34,909 nt of DNA from JAVVPO01 sp036655715. GTDB lineage: Bacteria; Bacillota; Clostridia; Lachnospirales; Cellulosilyticaceae. A program made the translations under genes and the position numbers. The DNA lies in NCBI GenBank assembly GCA_036655715.1, contig JAVVPO010000018.1:1-34909 (forward strand), given 5' to 3'. Numbering within the stretch: the first letter of the stretch is position 1; every line of letters begins with the position of its first letter. Positions 24,045 to 31,837 of the stretch are shown piece after piece. Below the pieces are notes generated by a model. It did not search any database and was not told where the DNA came from. It saw only the letters and a list, made by a program, of their open reading frames with translations.

Positions 24045-24845
24045 TTAAACCTGATAGTTTTGTCTAATCTTATCCTCTAACTGGATATTAAACATTCTGA
24101 GTTTTTCTAGATTATTTTCTTCCCATAGTCTCCAAAACATCTCATAAGTCTCATTCATATCTTCTGACAAATTCTTTTTAGCCATTACTTGTATGTTCGT
24201 AAAAATATCCCCGATCACATTGGATTCCCCTTGAAATCCTTCTTGTGCCTTGAGAACTTCTTCTCTTATCTCCGCCATTTCTTGGTCTAATAAACAAGCT
24301 GCTTGGGCTGCTTTATTAAGTCTTTCTTGTAAATGCGCAGGCATATTTTGTTTATATTTATATCTTAAAGAATGCTCAATTGTAGCCCAGAAATTCATAG
24401 CTAATGTACGAATTTGTATTTCTGCAAAAATGAGCTTTTCTCCTTTTGTTGTTTGCACAGGATATTTAATAATGATATGGTAACTTCTATATCCACTTGC
24501 TTTTGTATTGGTTATATAATCTCTTTCTTCTACTATATATAAGTCTTTACCATCACGAGCTTTAATAATATCCATTACCTTATAAATATCTTCTGCAAAT
24601 TGACACATAATACGTATGCCTGCAATATCTTCTATTTTTTCTTCTACTTGGTCTAGAGGAATATCTTTTTTCTTAGCCTTTTCAAGTATACTTGATATCT
24701 TTTTTACTCTTCCTGTTACAAATTCTATAGGGGAGTATTCATCTAACTTAATGAATTCTTTTCTAATACCTTTGAATTTGATTTTGAGTTCTTCCACAGC
24801 CTGATGATAAGGGATAAGCATCATTTGCCAGTTTTGTATCTCCAT
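24045..24845 (-). CDS. Small alarmone synthetase (RelA/SpoT synthetase-domain protein)
   Basis: This 266-residue protein is predicted to make (p)ppGpp from ATP and GDP/GTP. It contains the synthetase domain only, without hydrolase or TGS domains, like RelQ/YjbM. Visible motifs are GRVKKISSILEKAKKK (substrate-binding basic patch), IEDIAGIRIMCQF, KASGYRSYHIII and the catalytic-Glu strand AEIQIRTLAMNFWATIEHS. It is longer than typical RelQ (about 210 residues), with an extended helical C-terminus. The ATG follows AAAGGATGGTGA. It is divergent from spoVB across 148 bases and lies upstream of metA, an arrangement that could link amino-acid stress to methionine synthesis. Confidence 0.9.
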   Translation of the reverse strand: MEIQNWQMMLIPYHQAVEELKIKFKGIRKEFIKLDEYSPIEFVTGRVKKISSILEKAKKKDIPLDQVEEKIEDIAGIRIMCQFAEDIYKVMDIIKARDGKDLYIVEERDYITNTKASGYRSYHIIIKYPVQTTKGEKLIFAEIQIRTLAMNFWATIEHSLRYKYKQNMPAHLQERLNKAAQAACLLDQEMAEIREEVLKAQEGFQGESNVIGDIFTNIQVMAKKNLSEDMNETYEMFWRLWEENNLEKLRMFNIQLEDKIRQNYQV

Positions 24846-24932
24846 TTATGTCACCATCCTTTATTCTCACTAATTAATCCACTCTATATTATACATAATT
24901 CTTAGTTTAAGCTCAACTTAATTGTTATCTTT

Positions 24933-24960
24933 CATATTTTCATAGGTTGTCTCATAAATT
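24933..24960 (+). promoter_or_regulatory. SigE-like promoter of spoVB
   Basis: CATATT (24933-24938), 14 bases and CATAAATT (24953-24960) match the SigE pattern ATATT-N14/15-CATACAnT well. spoVB is SigE-dependent in Bacillus subtilis, which supports the call. Confidence 0.6.
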
Positions 24961-24993
24961 ATATTAATGCTATCTTATTCGAAAGGAGATATT

Positions 24994-26523
24994 ATGGGAA
25001 AAAAAGCTCTCATTACAGGTACCTTGATTTTAACAGGTGCCAGCCTTATCACCCGTTTACTAGGTTTTATATTTAGAATTTATATGTCCAATATTATGGG
25101 CGCAGAAGGTATAGGTCTTTATCAACTTATCTTTCCAATTTATATGCTCACTTGGTCTCTTTGTTCTGCTGGTGTATCCTTAGCCGTTTCAAAGAAAGTT
25201 GCTGAGCTTAGTGCTAAGAGATTATACCAAGATGCTATCCGTACGCTCAAATGTGCCATTGTCTTATCCGTTAGTATTGCTCTAGCCGTTGCGGTGCCTT
25301 TATTTATTTTTGCACCATTTATTGCCAATCACTTTATCCACGAACCCAATACAGCTATAGCTCTTAGACTACTTCCTTTTTGTTTACCTTTTATGGCCAC
25401 TGCTTGTTGTATCCGTGGTTACTTCCAAGGCAGACAGGAAATGCTGATTCCAGCTACAGCCCAAATCGTAGAGCAAGTCGCACGTATGATTGTTATTGCT
25501 CTATTTTCATCCTTCTTCATTCCCAAAGGGCTAGCTTATGCTTGTGCATTAGGAATGCTTGGATTATGTGGGGGAGAATTTTGTTCTTGTTTTTTTACCT
25601 TTACTATGTACAAGTTCAAAAAACGCTCTTTGGTGCTTAGACCCGCCATAACACCTTATAACGAAGTTTTTGCTACACTTCTTGCTATTTCTATTCCCAT
25701 TACGGCTAATCGATTTTTAACATCTATGCTTCAATCTGTAGAAAATATCTTAATTCCTCTTCAACTCCAAAAATTCGGTCTGCCTTCTAGTGAAGCATTA
25801 GGTCTTTACGGTATGTTTAGTGGGATGGCGCTTCCACTTCTATTCTTTCCATCTATGGTTACTACTTCTATTGCTACAGCTCTTGTTCCTGCCATTTCAG
25901 AAGCTTCTGCAACCAAAAATCAGAAGACCCTTAAATATACTGTTAGTAAATCTATTCAGTTCTCCATGCTTATTGGTATAGGTGCTAGTAGCCTCTTCTA
26001 TACGCTAGGCCCTGAAATTGGCATGGCTTGCTACAAACTACCTGAAGTAGGTGAAATCCTAAAAATCCTTGCTATCATCTGCCCATTTCTCTATTTACAA
26101 GGCATTCTAAATGGTATCTTAAACGGTCTAGGGTTACAAAGGCTTACCTTCAAAAGTACGCTCATAGGTTCTGCCATCTGTATTAGCCTCATTCTTTTAT
26201 TAGTTCCTCAAAAAGGAATCATAGGCTTTGCTATTGCTATGCTATTACAATCAGGTTTTATGACGATTTATAACTTGTTCCATATTCTCAAACATATTTC
26301 CTTACCTGTCGATATCATGGGATGGATACTTAGGCCTTCCATAGCAGCATTCTTTGGTTGTATTTCTATGAAATACGTACACAATCATATTTTACTTAGC
26401 CAGTTTTCAATGACTTTCTCAACAGTCATTGCCGTAAGCCTACTTGGCATCTTCTATATTTCTTACTTATTTATCTTCAAATGCATTACTTTAGATGATA
26501 TCAAAACGATTCTTCCCTTTTAG
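24994..26523 (+). CDS. spoVB: Stage V sporulation protein B (MOP/MATE-type flippase)
   Basis: This is a 509-residue polytopic membrane protein with about 14 hydrophobic helices. SpoVB is needed for spore cortex formation and is thought to flip lipid-linked peptidoglycan precursor. The N-terminus has the family pattern ASLITRLLGFIFRIYMSNIMG followed by EGIGLYQLIFPIYML. The ATG at 24994 follows GAAAGGAGAT. The open frame begins nine codons earlier, but that start has no ribosome-binding site. The SigE-like promoter and the convergent terminator make it a single-gene unit. Other MOP flippases are possible, but length, start and promoter all favour SpoVB. Confidence 0.9.
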   Translation: MGKKALITGTLILTGASLITRLLGFIFRIYMSNIMGAEGIGLYQLIFPIYMLTWSLCSAGVSLAVSKKVAELSAKRLYQDAIRTLKCAIVLSVSIALAVAVPLFIFAPFIANHFIHEPNTAIALRLLPFCLPFMATACCIRGYFQGRQEMLIPATAQIVEQVARMIVIALFSSFFIPKGLAYACALGMLGLCGGEFCSCFFTFTMYKFKKRSLVLRPAITPYNEVFATLLAISIPITANRFLTSMLQSVENILIPLQLQKFGLPSSEALGLYGMFSGMALPLLFFPSMVTTSIATALVPAISEASATKNQKTLKYTVSKSIQFSMLIGIGASSLFYTLGPEIGMACYKLPEVGEILKILAIICPFLYLQGILNGILNGLGLQRLTFKSTLIGSAICISLILLLVPQKGIIGFAIAMLLQSGFMTIYNLFHILKHISLPVDIMGWILRPSIAAFFGCISMKYVHNHILLSQFSMTFSTVIAVSLLGIFYISYLFIFKCITLDDIKTILPF

Positions 26524-26537
26524 TCGAAGCAAAAAAC

Positions 26538-26583
26538 AAACCAGTTTGAAAGGCCTATAATAGGCTGAGCTTCAAACTGGTTT
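26538..26583. terminator. Bidirectional terminator after spoVB
   Basis: A 13-bp outer stem AAACCAGTTTGAA (26538-26550) pairs with 26571-26583, with an inner GCCTA/TAGGC stem. It is flanked by an A6 run on the left and TTATT on the right. It separates spoVB from the convergent DUF11 gene at 26587. Confidence 0.88.
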
Positions 26584-26586
26584 TTA

Positions 26587-28743
26587 TTATTTATTACATA
26601 TTCTCATATTAATAATAACTTCTATATAACGATTGTCTACAGCATAAGGTGGTTCTACCGAATCAATTTCTACTACTATATTACCATTATTTTTGCATTT
26701 TTCTAAATAAACCTCTTCACACTGTTGATAGGTATAGCATAATCCTGAAGAATTAGTATATTCTATCTTAATAGCGTAGACTACTAGTAGCTTAGTATAA
26801 TAGCCACAGCTTACGGGTTTGACACTCTTTATAAATCCAGTAATTCCTGAAATTTTCTCAATACAGTGCATATAATTTGGTAAATACACAGGTGTAATAA
26901 CTCTTTCTATTCTATAGTCATTATTTGGATAAGGCTCTATTTGACATGGCTCTGTTGGACAAGGCTCTGTTGGATAGGGCTCTACTTGACATGGCTCTAT
27001 TTGGCATGACTCTCCCTGACAAGATGGTTTGGATGGACATGGACATGGACAGGGTGGATTAGGTGAACATCCTTTTTTAAGGGTCACATTTACCAGATTA
27101 GTCTGTAAGTTACTCATATTACAATTACCATTGTTACACTGGATAGTTGCTTGATTAGGTATGGTACTTCCTGGACATCCGCCTACTATCATCGCTGTAA
27201 ATCCTACTGTTGTAATTGCTCCTGCTGGTAAATCACCAATGACAAGATGCTCCAAACAACCTTGAACTGGTGCGCCATCAATAGTGATTGAACGAGGTAC
27301 TAACATTAAATCCTCATCTAAGCTATCATTTACTATCACGCCAGAAACTGTTTGACTACCTGTATTTTTAATCATGATTTGGTAGGTCACATAATCCCCT
27401 TTTTGAGCTTGTGTTTTATTAGCTATCATCATAGCCGTTAATGATTGTGCACAGCCACCACCAGAAGACTGTGCAGTAGTCGTTACTGCATTACTTACTA
27501 TACTTCCCGTTGATGGTACGCCATTTAGGACATAATTAAAGTTTGCTGAAGCTGTGTTGATAAAGGTCGTTGGTGGAACAGTATTAACTAGTGCCGTAAA
27601 GCCTACTGTTGTCTTGCCACCTACACCTATTGTACCTATATTGAGTCCTGTTACTATATTTCCTTGTGCCAAGGCACCATTGATAGTCGTACTATTAGGT
27701 ACCAAACTCATGCCTTGTGGTAAGACATCTGTTACCACTACATTGCTTATACTTAGTGTTCCTGTATTTTCTACCACTAGGGTATAAGCTACCTTCTCAC
27801 CTTGAGCAGTGGTCGTATTAGGTGTAGATTTGGTTATACTTACTATTGGTTTGTGAATAACAACGACTGCAAAGTTACTATCTGTATTATTGTTAATTGG
27901 AGGATGATTTGGATTTTTGACATAGTTGTATTGTATATTTCCTCTATTATTAACAATAGATACACTATCATCTATTACATTAACAGTCATCTGAACAATA
28001 TCTGTTGCCCCTACAGCTAGATTACCAAGTGGCACACCCGCTACTAGGTCTACATTGCTCTTTACTACACCATTTAAAGTGAAAGTATTAGGTACATAAG
28101 CTACGTGTGGTGGTAAAGTATCTGTCATGATTAGGTCAGTAGCTTCTACATTTCCTTCATTTGTAATGGCTATCGTATACACAATTTGATCTTGCATTTG
28201 AGCTTCTTTTCTATCTGCTGTTTTGGTAACAAATAAGATGCCTTGTATTGCTTTTGCTAATACCGTGTTAGACTTAATCGTATTAGATCTTTGTCCTGTT
28301 GTAGAATTAACTTGATAATAATACGTTGCACTTGCTGTATTGTAATAAGTGGTTGGCGGAATAAGGTCTACTATGCCGCTAAAAGATATGATCAGTTGTC
28401 CCCCTGGTAACAATTTATTCGAAATGGTAATTCCCGTCTGAATATCTCCCTCTACAGAGTTCCCATTAACTTTCAAAGTATTTGGAACCAATACAATTCC
28501 TGCTGGTAATATATCTATTACTTCTATCTTTGTAAGGGTCAAATCACTTGTATTTTTAAGTGTTAAAGTATAAGGAATGGTTTCTCCTTGTTCAACAAAA
28601 ATATTATCAGGTGTTTTGATAAATTCTATCTGATTATTTATGATAGTGATAACTACAGGATCTGTGCTCACAACACCTTGAATCTCTGCACAGTCTACTG
28701 TTTGTATATACTCATCCTTTGCTACATTATGAATTATACTCAT
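26587..28743 (-). CDS. Four-DUF11-repeat protein with Cys/Pro linker and SPOCS-like tail
   Basis: The 718 residues begin with four DUF11 repeats over residues about 30-560, with Thr/Asn/Val-rich cores such as YTLTLKNTSDLTL, YTIAITNEGNVEA, YTLVVENTGTLSI and YQIMIKNTGSQTV. A Cys/Pro-rich linker follows (NPPCPCPCPSKPSC, then pentads like QIEPC and PTEPC). The last 95 residues resemble a divergent SPOCS domain: IEKISGITGFIKSV matches IETINTLTGSIDIL in the 4243 protein, and VEIDSVEPPY plus IEVIINMRI match its final strands. There is no signal peptide. It lies 21 bases after the two-repeat DUF11 gene and is likely co-transcribed. Probable spore-surface fibre protein with disulfide cross-linking in the linker. 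Confidence 0.82.
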   Translation of the reverse strand: MSIIHNVAKDEYIQTVDCAEIQGVVSTDPVVITIINNQIEFIKTPDNIFVEQGETIPYTLTLKNTSDLTLTKIEVIDILPAGIVLVPNTLKVNGNSVEGDIQTGITISNKLLPGGQLIISFSGIVDLIPPTTYYNTASATYYYQVNSTTGQRSNTIKSNTVLAKAIQGILFVTKTADRKEAQMQDQIVYTIAITNEGNVEATDLIMTDTLPPHVAYVPNTFTLNGVVKSNVDLVAGVPLGNLAVGATDIVQMTVNVIDDSVSIVNNRGNIQYNYVKNPNHPPINNNTDSNFAVVVIHKPIVSITKSTPNTTTAQGEKVAYTLVVENTGTLSISNVVVTDVLPQGMSLVPNSTTINGALAQGNIVTGLNIGTIGVGGKTTVGFTALVNTVPPTTFINTASANFNYVLNGVPSTGSIVSNAVTTTAQSSGGGCAQSLTAMMIANKTQAQKGDYVTYQIMIKNTGSQTVSGVIVNDSLDEDLMLVPRSITIDGAPVQGCLEHLVIGDLPAGAITTVGFTAMIVGGCPGSTIPNQATIQCNNGNCNMSNLQTNLVNVTLKKGCSPNPPCPCPCPSKPSCQGESCQIEPCQVEPYPTEPCPTEPCQIEPYPNNDYRIERVITPVYLPNYMHCIEKISGITGFIKSVKPVSCGYYTKLLVVYAIKIEYTNSSGLCYTYQQCEEVYLEKCKNNGNIVVEIDSVEPPYAVDNRYIEVIINMRICNK
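26933..27022 (-). repeat. 15-bp tandem repeats coding for EPC/EPY pentads
   Basis: Six 15-base units starting GGCTCT (GACTCT in the last) begin at 26933, 26948, 26963, 26978, 26993 and 27008. They encode five-residue units of the type (Q/P)-x-E-P-(C/Y). Confidence 0.85.
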
Positions 28744-28764
28744 GGTCTCTCTCCCTTCTCTTCA

Positions 28765-29466
28765 TTATTTAACCCTTACTTTAAATACTACGGTTTTACT
28801 TTGTCCTTTTAAGATTGCTCCTATATCGATTCCCTGTGTGATATCTCCTGTTAGGACTGTTGCTCCTACCGTCACATGATCATCTACAAGTTCTAATCCA
28901 TCAGGCAAAATATCTGTAATGATATTTTGAGTACTATCTGCTAAAGACGTTACGGTGATACTACAAGTTAGCACATCTCCTGATGAGGCTACATTGGGTA
29001 CAACGATTTTACTAATTTTTGTTCCTACTATATCAAGTACAGCAGGGTTAGTTGTTGTTTGACCTGGCATCGGTACATTTCTTATCATCGTCATATAATT
29101 TACTTCAGCTACATTGATTTTAGGGTTATTATCTGTATTCGTTACCACTGCATCAAATAGTATAACAACTTTATTTTTTGGCTGAATTTGATTGATATTA
29201 ATACCGATTGACAAATCACCTACGGCGATCATGCCATCTACTCTGATACTTCCTTTTACAAGTTGAACGCCTGTAGGTAGGGTATCTGTTACAACTATAT
29301 CTTCTATCCTATAATTCATATCATTTTTGAGAGTAATAGTATATCTTACTGTATCACCTAATTTAGCAACATCAGGAGTTACGGTCTTGACTGCTGTTAC
29401 AGTTTGACATCCACTTGGGATATTACATCCTTGTATTTTTTTGATGTTTGATTCATCACTGCTCAT
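28765..29466 (-). CDS. Two-repeat DUF11 protein
   Basis: This 233-residue protein starts at the ATG at 29466, six bases after AAGGAGG. An earlier in-frame start at 29499 lies upstream of that site and is rejected. A short hydrophilic lead with two Cys (GCNIPSGCQ) precedes two DUF11 repeats: DTVRYTITLKNDMNYRI with ITDTLP-type cores, and DVLTCSITVTSLADST. It ends directly after the second repeat, with no SPOCS tail, anchor or signal peptide. It is the first gene of a two-gene run with the 718-residue DUF11 protein. It may be a subunit or cap assembling onto the longer protein; this is inference. Confidence 0.82.
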   Translation of the reverse strand: MSSDESNIKKIQGCNIPSGCQTVTAVKTVTPDVAKLGDTVRYTITLKNDMNYRIEDIVVTDTLPTGVQLVKGSIRVDGMIAVGDLSIGININQIQPKNKVVILFDAVVTNTDNNPKINVAEVNYMTMIRNVPMPGQTTTNPAVLDIVGTKISKIVVPNVASSGDVLTCSITVTSLADSTQNIITDILPDGLELVDDHVTVGATVLTGDITQGIDIGAILKGQSKTVVFKVRVK

Positions 29467-29565
29467 ATTCATCCTCCTTACTAACTTTTTAGGAGACAAG
29501 TAGCATTTTACGCAATCCTTTCTCCTTGTTATATAGTATTCACGAGGTCGGATTTTGCTCTTTAT

Positions 29566-30900
29566 TTATACATTTTTTCTTATTAATTCCTTTTTTCTTA
29601 TTAATTCCTTTTGTATTTCCTGTTCATACCCTTGATCTGATATTTCATAATATCTACTTTCCTTTAATGCATCTGGTAAATACTGCTGTTTCACATAGTG
29701 GTTAGGGTACTCATGTGGATAGCAATAAGCTAACCCTCTTCCTAATTCTTTGGCGCCACTATAGTGAGCATCTTTTAGATGGAGCGGCACTGTCCCTATA
29801 TCTTTTGTTCTTACATCCATCAGCGCCTTATCTATCCCCTTATAAGCCGCATTGCTCTTAGGTGCACACGCTATATAGGTTGCTGCTTGTGCTAAAATGA
29901 TTCTGCCTTCTGGCATGCCTATGCGTTCTACAGCCATCATAGCATTGGTCGCTATCACCAAAGCCTTAGGATCAGCATTACCTACATCTTCACTTGCACA
30001 AATAACGATTCTCCTTGCAATAAACTTAGGATCTTCTCCAGCTTCTACCATCCGAGCTAAGTAATGAAGGACTGCATCCGGATCACTTCCTCTCATACTC
30101 TTGATAAAGGCTGAAATCACATCATAGTGGTTATCTCCTCCTTTATCATAGTGAAGGGATTTCTTCTGCATACATTCTTCTAATACCTCTGTCGTGATAT
30201 GAATGATGCCATCTTCACTTCTATCCGTTGTCATCACAGCTAGTTCCACCGCATTAAGTGAACTTCTAGCATCACCTGCACTATGAATGGCAATGAATGC
30301 TAATGCATCCTCTGTAATATCCGCTCTATAGGCTCCTAGCCCTCTTTCCATACTCCGAATAGCCTCTCTTGCTATATACTGGATAGCCTCTAAGTTTAAA
30401 GGCTTTAACTCAAATATAAGGGATCTAGAGATAAGTGCTCTATTGACTTCAAAGTAAGGATTTTCTGTGGTCGCTCCAATCAAAATCAGTGTCCCATCTT
30501 CTGTATGTGGAAGTAGCGCATCTTGTTGCATCTTATTAAAACGATGAATTTCATCAATAAATACAATCGTTTTATTACCGCTCATAGCCAAGTGCGTTTT
30601 TGCCTGGCCTACCGCCTCTACAATATCTGCTTTACCACTCGTCGTAGCGTTTAATACGATAAATTTGGCTTTAGTCGTATTGGCAATCACCTTAGCAATA
30701 GTCGTTTTGCCCGTACCCGGTGGCCCATAAAAAATAAGGGATTGAAGTTTATCTGCTTTGATAGCTCTATAAAGCAGCTTATCTTTCCCTAGAATATGCT
30801 CTTGTCCTACTATCTCTTCTATCTTTTGTGGTCTCATGCGTGAAGCTAGTGGTGAATCCACATTTCCTTTTTTCTCACTAATATAATCAAACAAATCCAT
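29566..30900 (-). CDS. rarA: Replication-associated recombination protein A (RarA/MgsA AAA+ ATPase)
   Basis: This 444-residue clamp-loader-like AAA+ ATPase acts at stalled replication forks. It has Walker A GPPGTGKTT at residues about 59-67, Walker B IVFIDEIHRFN, sensor-1 LIGATTENP, and the MgsA/WHIP-type C-terminal region with KGGDNHYDVISAFIKSMRG and DPKALVIATNAMMA. The ATG at 30900 follows AGAGGTGATAGAA. A GTG three codons earlier lies inside the ribosome-binding site and is rejected. The C-terminus carries an 18-bp tandem duplication adding a second KELIRK unit. It is divergent from the TrmB-type regulator. Confidence 0.95.
   Translation of the reverse strand: MDLFDYISEKKGNVDSPLASRMRPQKIEEIVGQEHILGKDKLLYRAIKADKLQSLIFYGPPGTGKTTIAKVIANTTKAKFIVLNATTSGKADIVEAVGQAKTHLAMSGNKTIVFIDEIHRFNKMQQDALLPHTEDGTLILIGATTENPYFEVNRALISRSLIFELKPLNLEAIQYIAREAIRSMERGLGAYRADITEDALAFIAIHSAGDARSSLNAVELAVMTTDRSEDGIIHITTEVLEECMQKKSLHYDKGGDNHYDVISAFIKSMRGSDPDAVLHYLARMVEAGEDPKFIARRIVICASEDVGNADPKALVIATNAMMAVERIGMPEGRIILAQAATYIACAPKSNAAYKGIDKALMDVRTKDIGTVPLHLKDAHYSGAKELGRGLAYCYPHEYPNHYVKQQYLPDALKESRYYEISDQGYEQEIQKELIRKKELIRKNV
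29577..29612. repeat. 18-bp tandem duplication at the 3' end of rarA
   Basis: Two exact adjacent copies of TTCTTATTAATTCCTTTT (29577-29594 and 29595-29612) lie in the last codons of rarA and add six residues in frame. Confidence 0.9.
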
Positions 30901-31056
30901 TTCTATCACCTCTTTTTATTTCCTATAGTTCTCTATTTTATCCTTAGTATAAAATATGTACTTCCTGAACACAAGTCTCCCCATCCTACTTCCCTATTCA
31001 CTCTTCCCATTTTAAACAGATTTAAATAGATTGAATAATTTTAAACTTATAAAATA

Positions 31057-31085
31057 TTGACATTTTACTTTTTTTATTTTATAGT
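31057..31085 (+). promoter_or_regulatory. SigA-type promoter of the TrmB-lysA operon
   Basis: TTGACA (31057-31062), 17 bases and TATAGT (31080-31085) form a near-consensus vegetative promoter 50 bases before the ATG at 31135. Confidence 0.75.
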
Positions 31086-31105
31086 AGTTCTAAATAATAC
31101 TACTA
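31082..31105. promoter_or_regulatory. Candidate operator overlapping the -10 of the TrmB-lysA promoter
   Basis: TAGTAGT (31082-31088) and ACTACTA (31099-31105) are perfect 7-bp inverted arms, 10 bases apart, overlapping the -10 and start site. The position suits repression by the adjacent TrmB-type regulator. The link is inferred. Confidence 0.5.
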
Positions 31106-31134
31106 CAAAATAAAAATGAGTTATAGGTGATAAA

Positions 31135-31821
31135 ATGAATTTTACTGATGCACTTTTCAAATTAGGTTTTTCTCCCATCGAGGCAAATGTCTTTAGTACT
31201 CTCTGTAAACATGGCGCCCTTACAGGCTATGAAGTAGCCAAGTTTTGTGGTATTTCAAGATCCAACGTTTATGCTGCCCTTTACAGTTTACAAGATAAAG
31301 GCAAATGTTACATCATAGAAGGAGAATCTATCAAATATATTCCTCTAACAAAAGAAGAGCTTCTCCTAGAAGCTCATCGTGAACTCCATGAAGTTATCGT
31401 TGCCCTTGAAACACATTTTCCTGAAACAAGGGTTTCTTCGGAGCCTTATATTACTATTAAAGGTTATGACAATGTCCTAGCTAAAGTAAAAAATACTATC
31501 TTAAGTTGTCATTCCCATCTTTATTTCTTAGCTTCCAAATCATATATCGATCTTTTTTCCAAGGAGCTGTTAGAAATTGTAGAAAATAGGCGTGTTACTA
31601 TCATGTCCGATGGTCACATTGACCTAGCTAACGCCTTAATATATAAGAGAGGAAAACCTCCAGAAGGTTTTCACGTTATTATAGATACAAGCTCTGTCAT
31701 TACTGGTGATATAAATGTTTCATCCTCTCAATGTCTCTATACAACAAACCCTGCTCTTGTACGTTTTATGAGAGAATCTTTCATTACAGAACTAGAAATG
31801 ATTAAATTTACAGACAAATAA
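31135..31821 (+). CDS. TrmB-family transcriptional regulator
   Basis: The 228 residues begin with a winged helix-turn-helix at about 10-75 (LTGYEVAKFCGISRSNVYAAL, then a wing with YIIEGESIKYIPL). A helical linker and a C-terminal effector-type domain follow (ITIKGYDNVLAKVKNTIL, LYFLASKSYIDLF), as in TrmB proteins. The ATG follows AGGTGATAAA. lysA starts 16 bases downstream, so the regulator probably controls lysA and itself through the inverted repeat in its promoter. Most studied TrmB proteins respond to sugars. The effector here is unknown; lysine or a precursor would fit the context. Confidence 0.85.
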   Translation: MNFTDALFKLGFSPIEANVFSTLCKHGALTGYEVAKFCGISRSNVYAALYSLQDKGKCYIIEGESIKYIPLTKEELLLEAHRELHEVIVALETHFPETRVSSEPYITIKGYDNVLAKVKNTILSCHSHLYFLASKSYIDLFSKELLEIVENRRVTIMSDGHIDLANALIYKRGKPPEGFHVIIDTSSVITGDINVSSSQCLYTTNPALVRFMRESFITELEMIKFTDK

Positions 31822-31837
31822 TTTAGGAGGTCATGCA

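Noticed and set aside
4243..28743. Cell-wall-anchored adhesins of vegetative cells
   Set aside because: Despite DUF11 repeats there is no signal peptide, LPxTG motif or membrane anchor, and SPOCS domains point to spores.
30901..30909. GTG start for rarA
   Set aside because: The GTG is part of the AGAGGTGA ribosome-binding site of the ATG at 30900.
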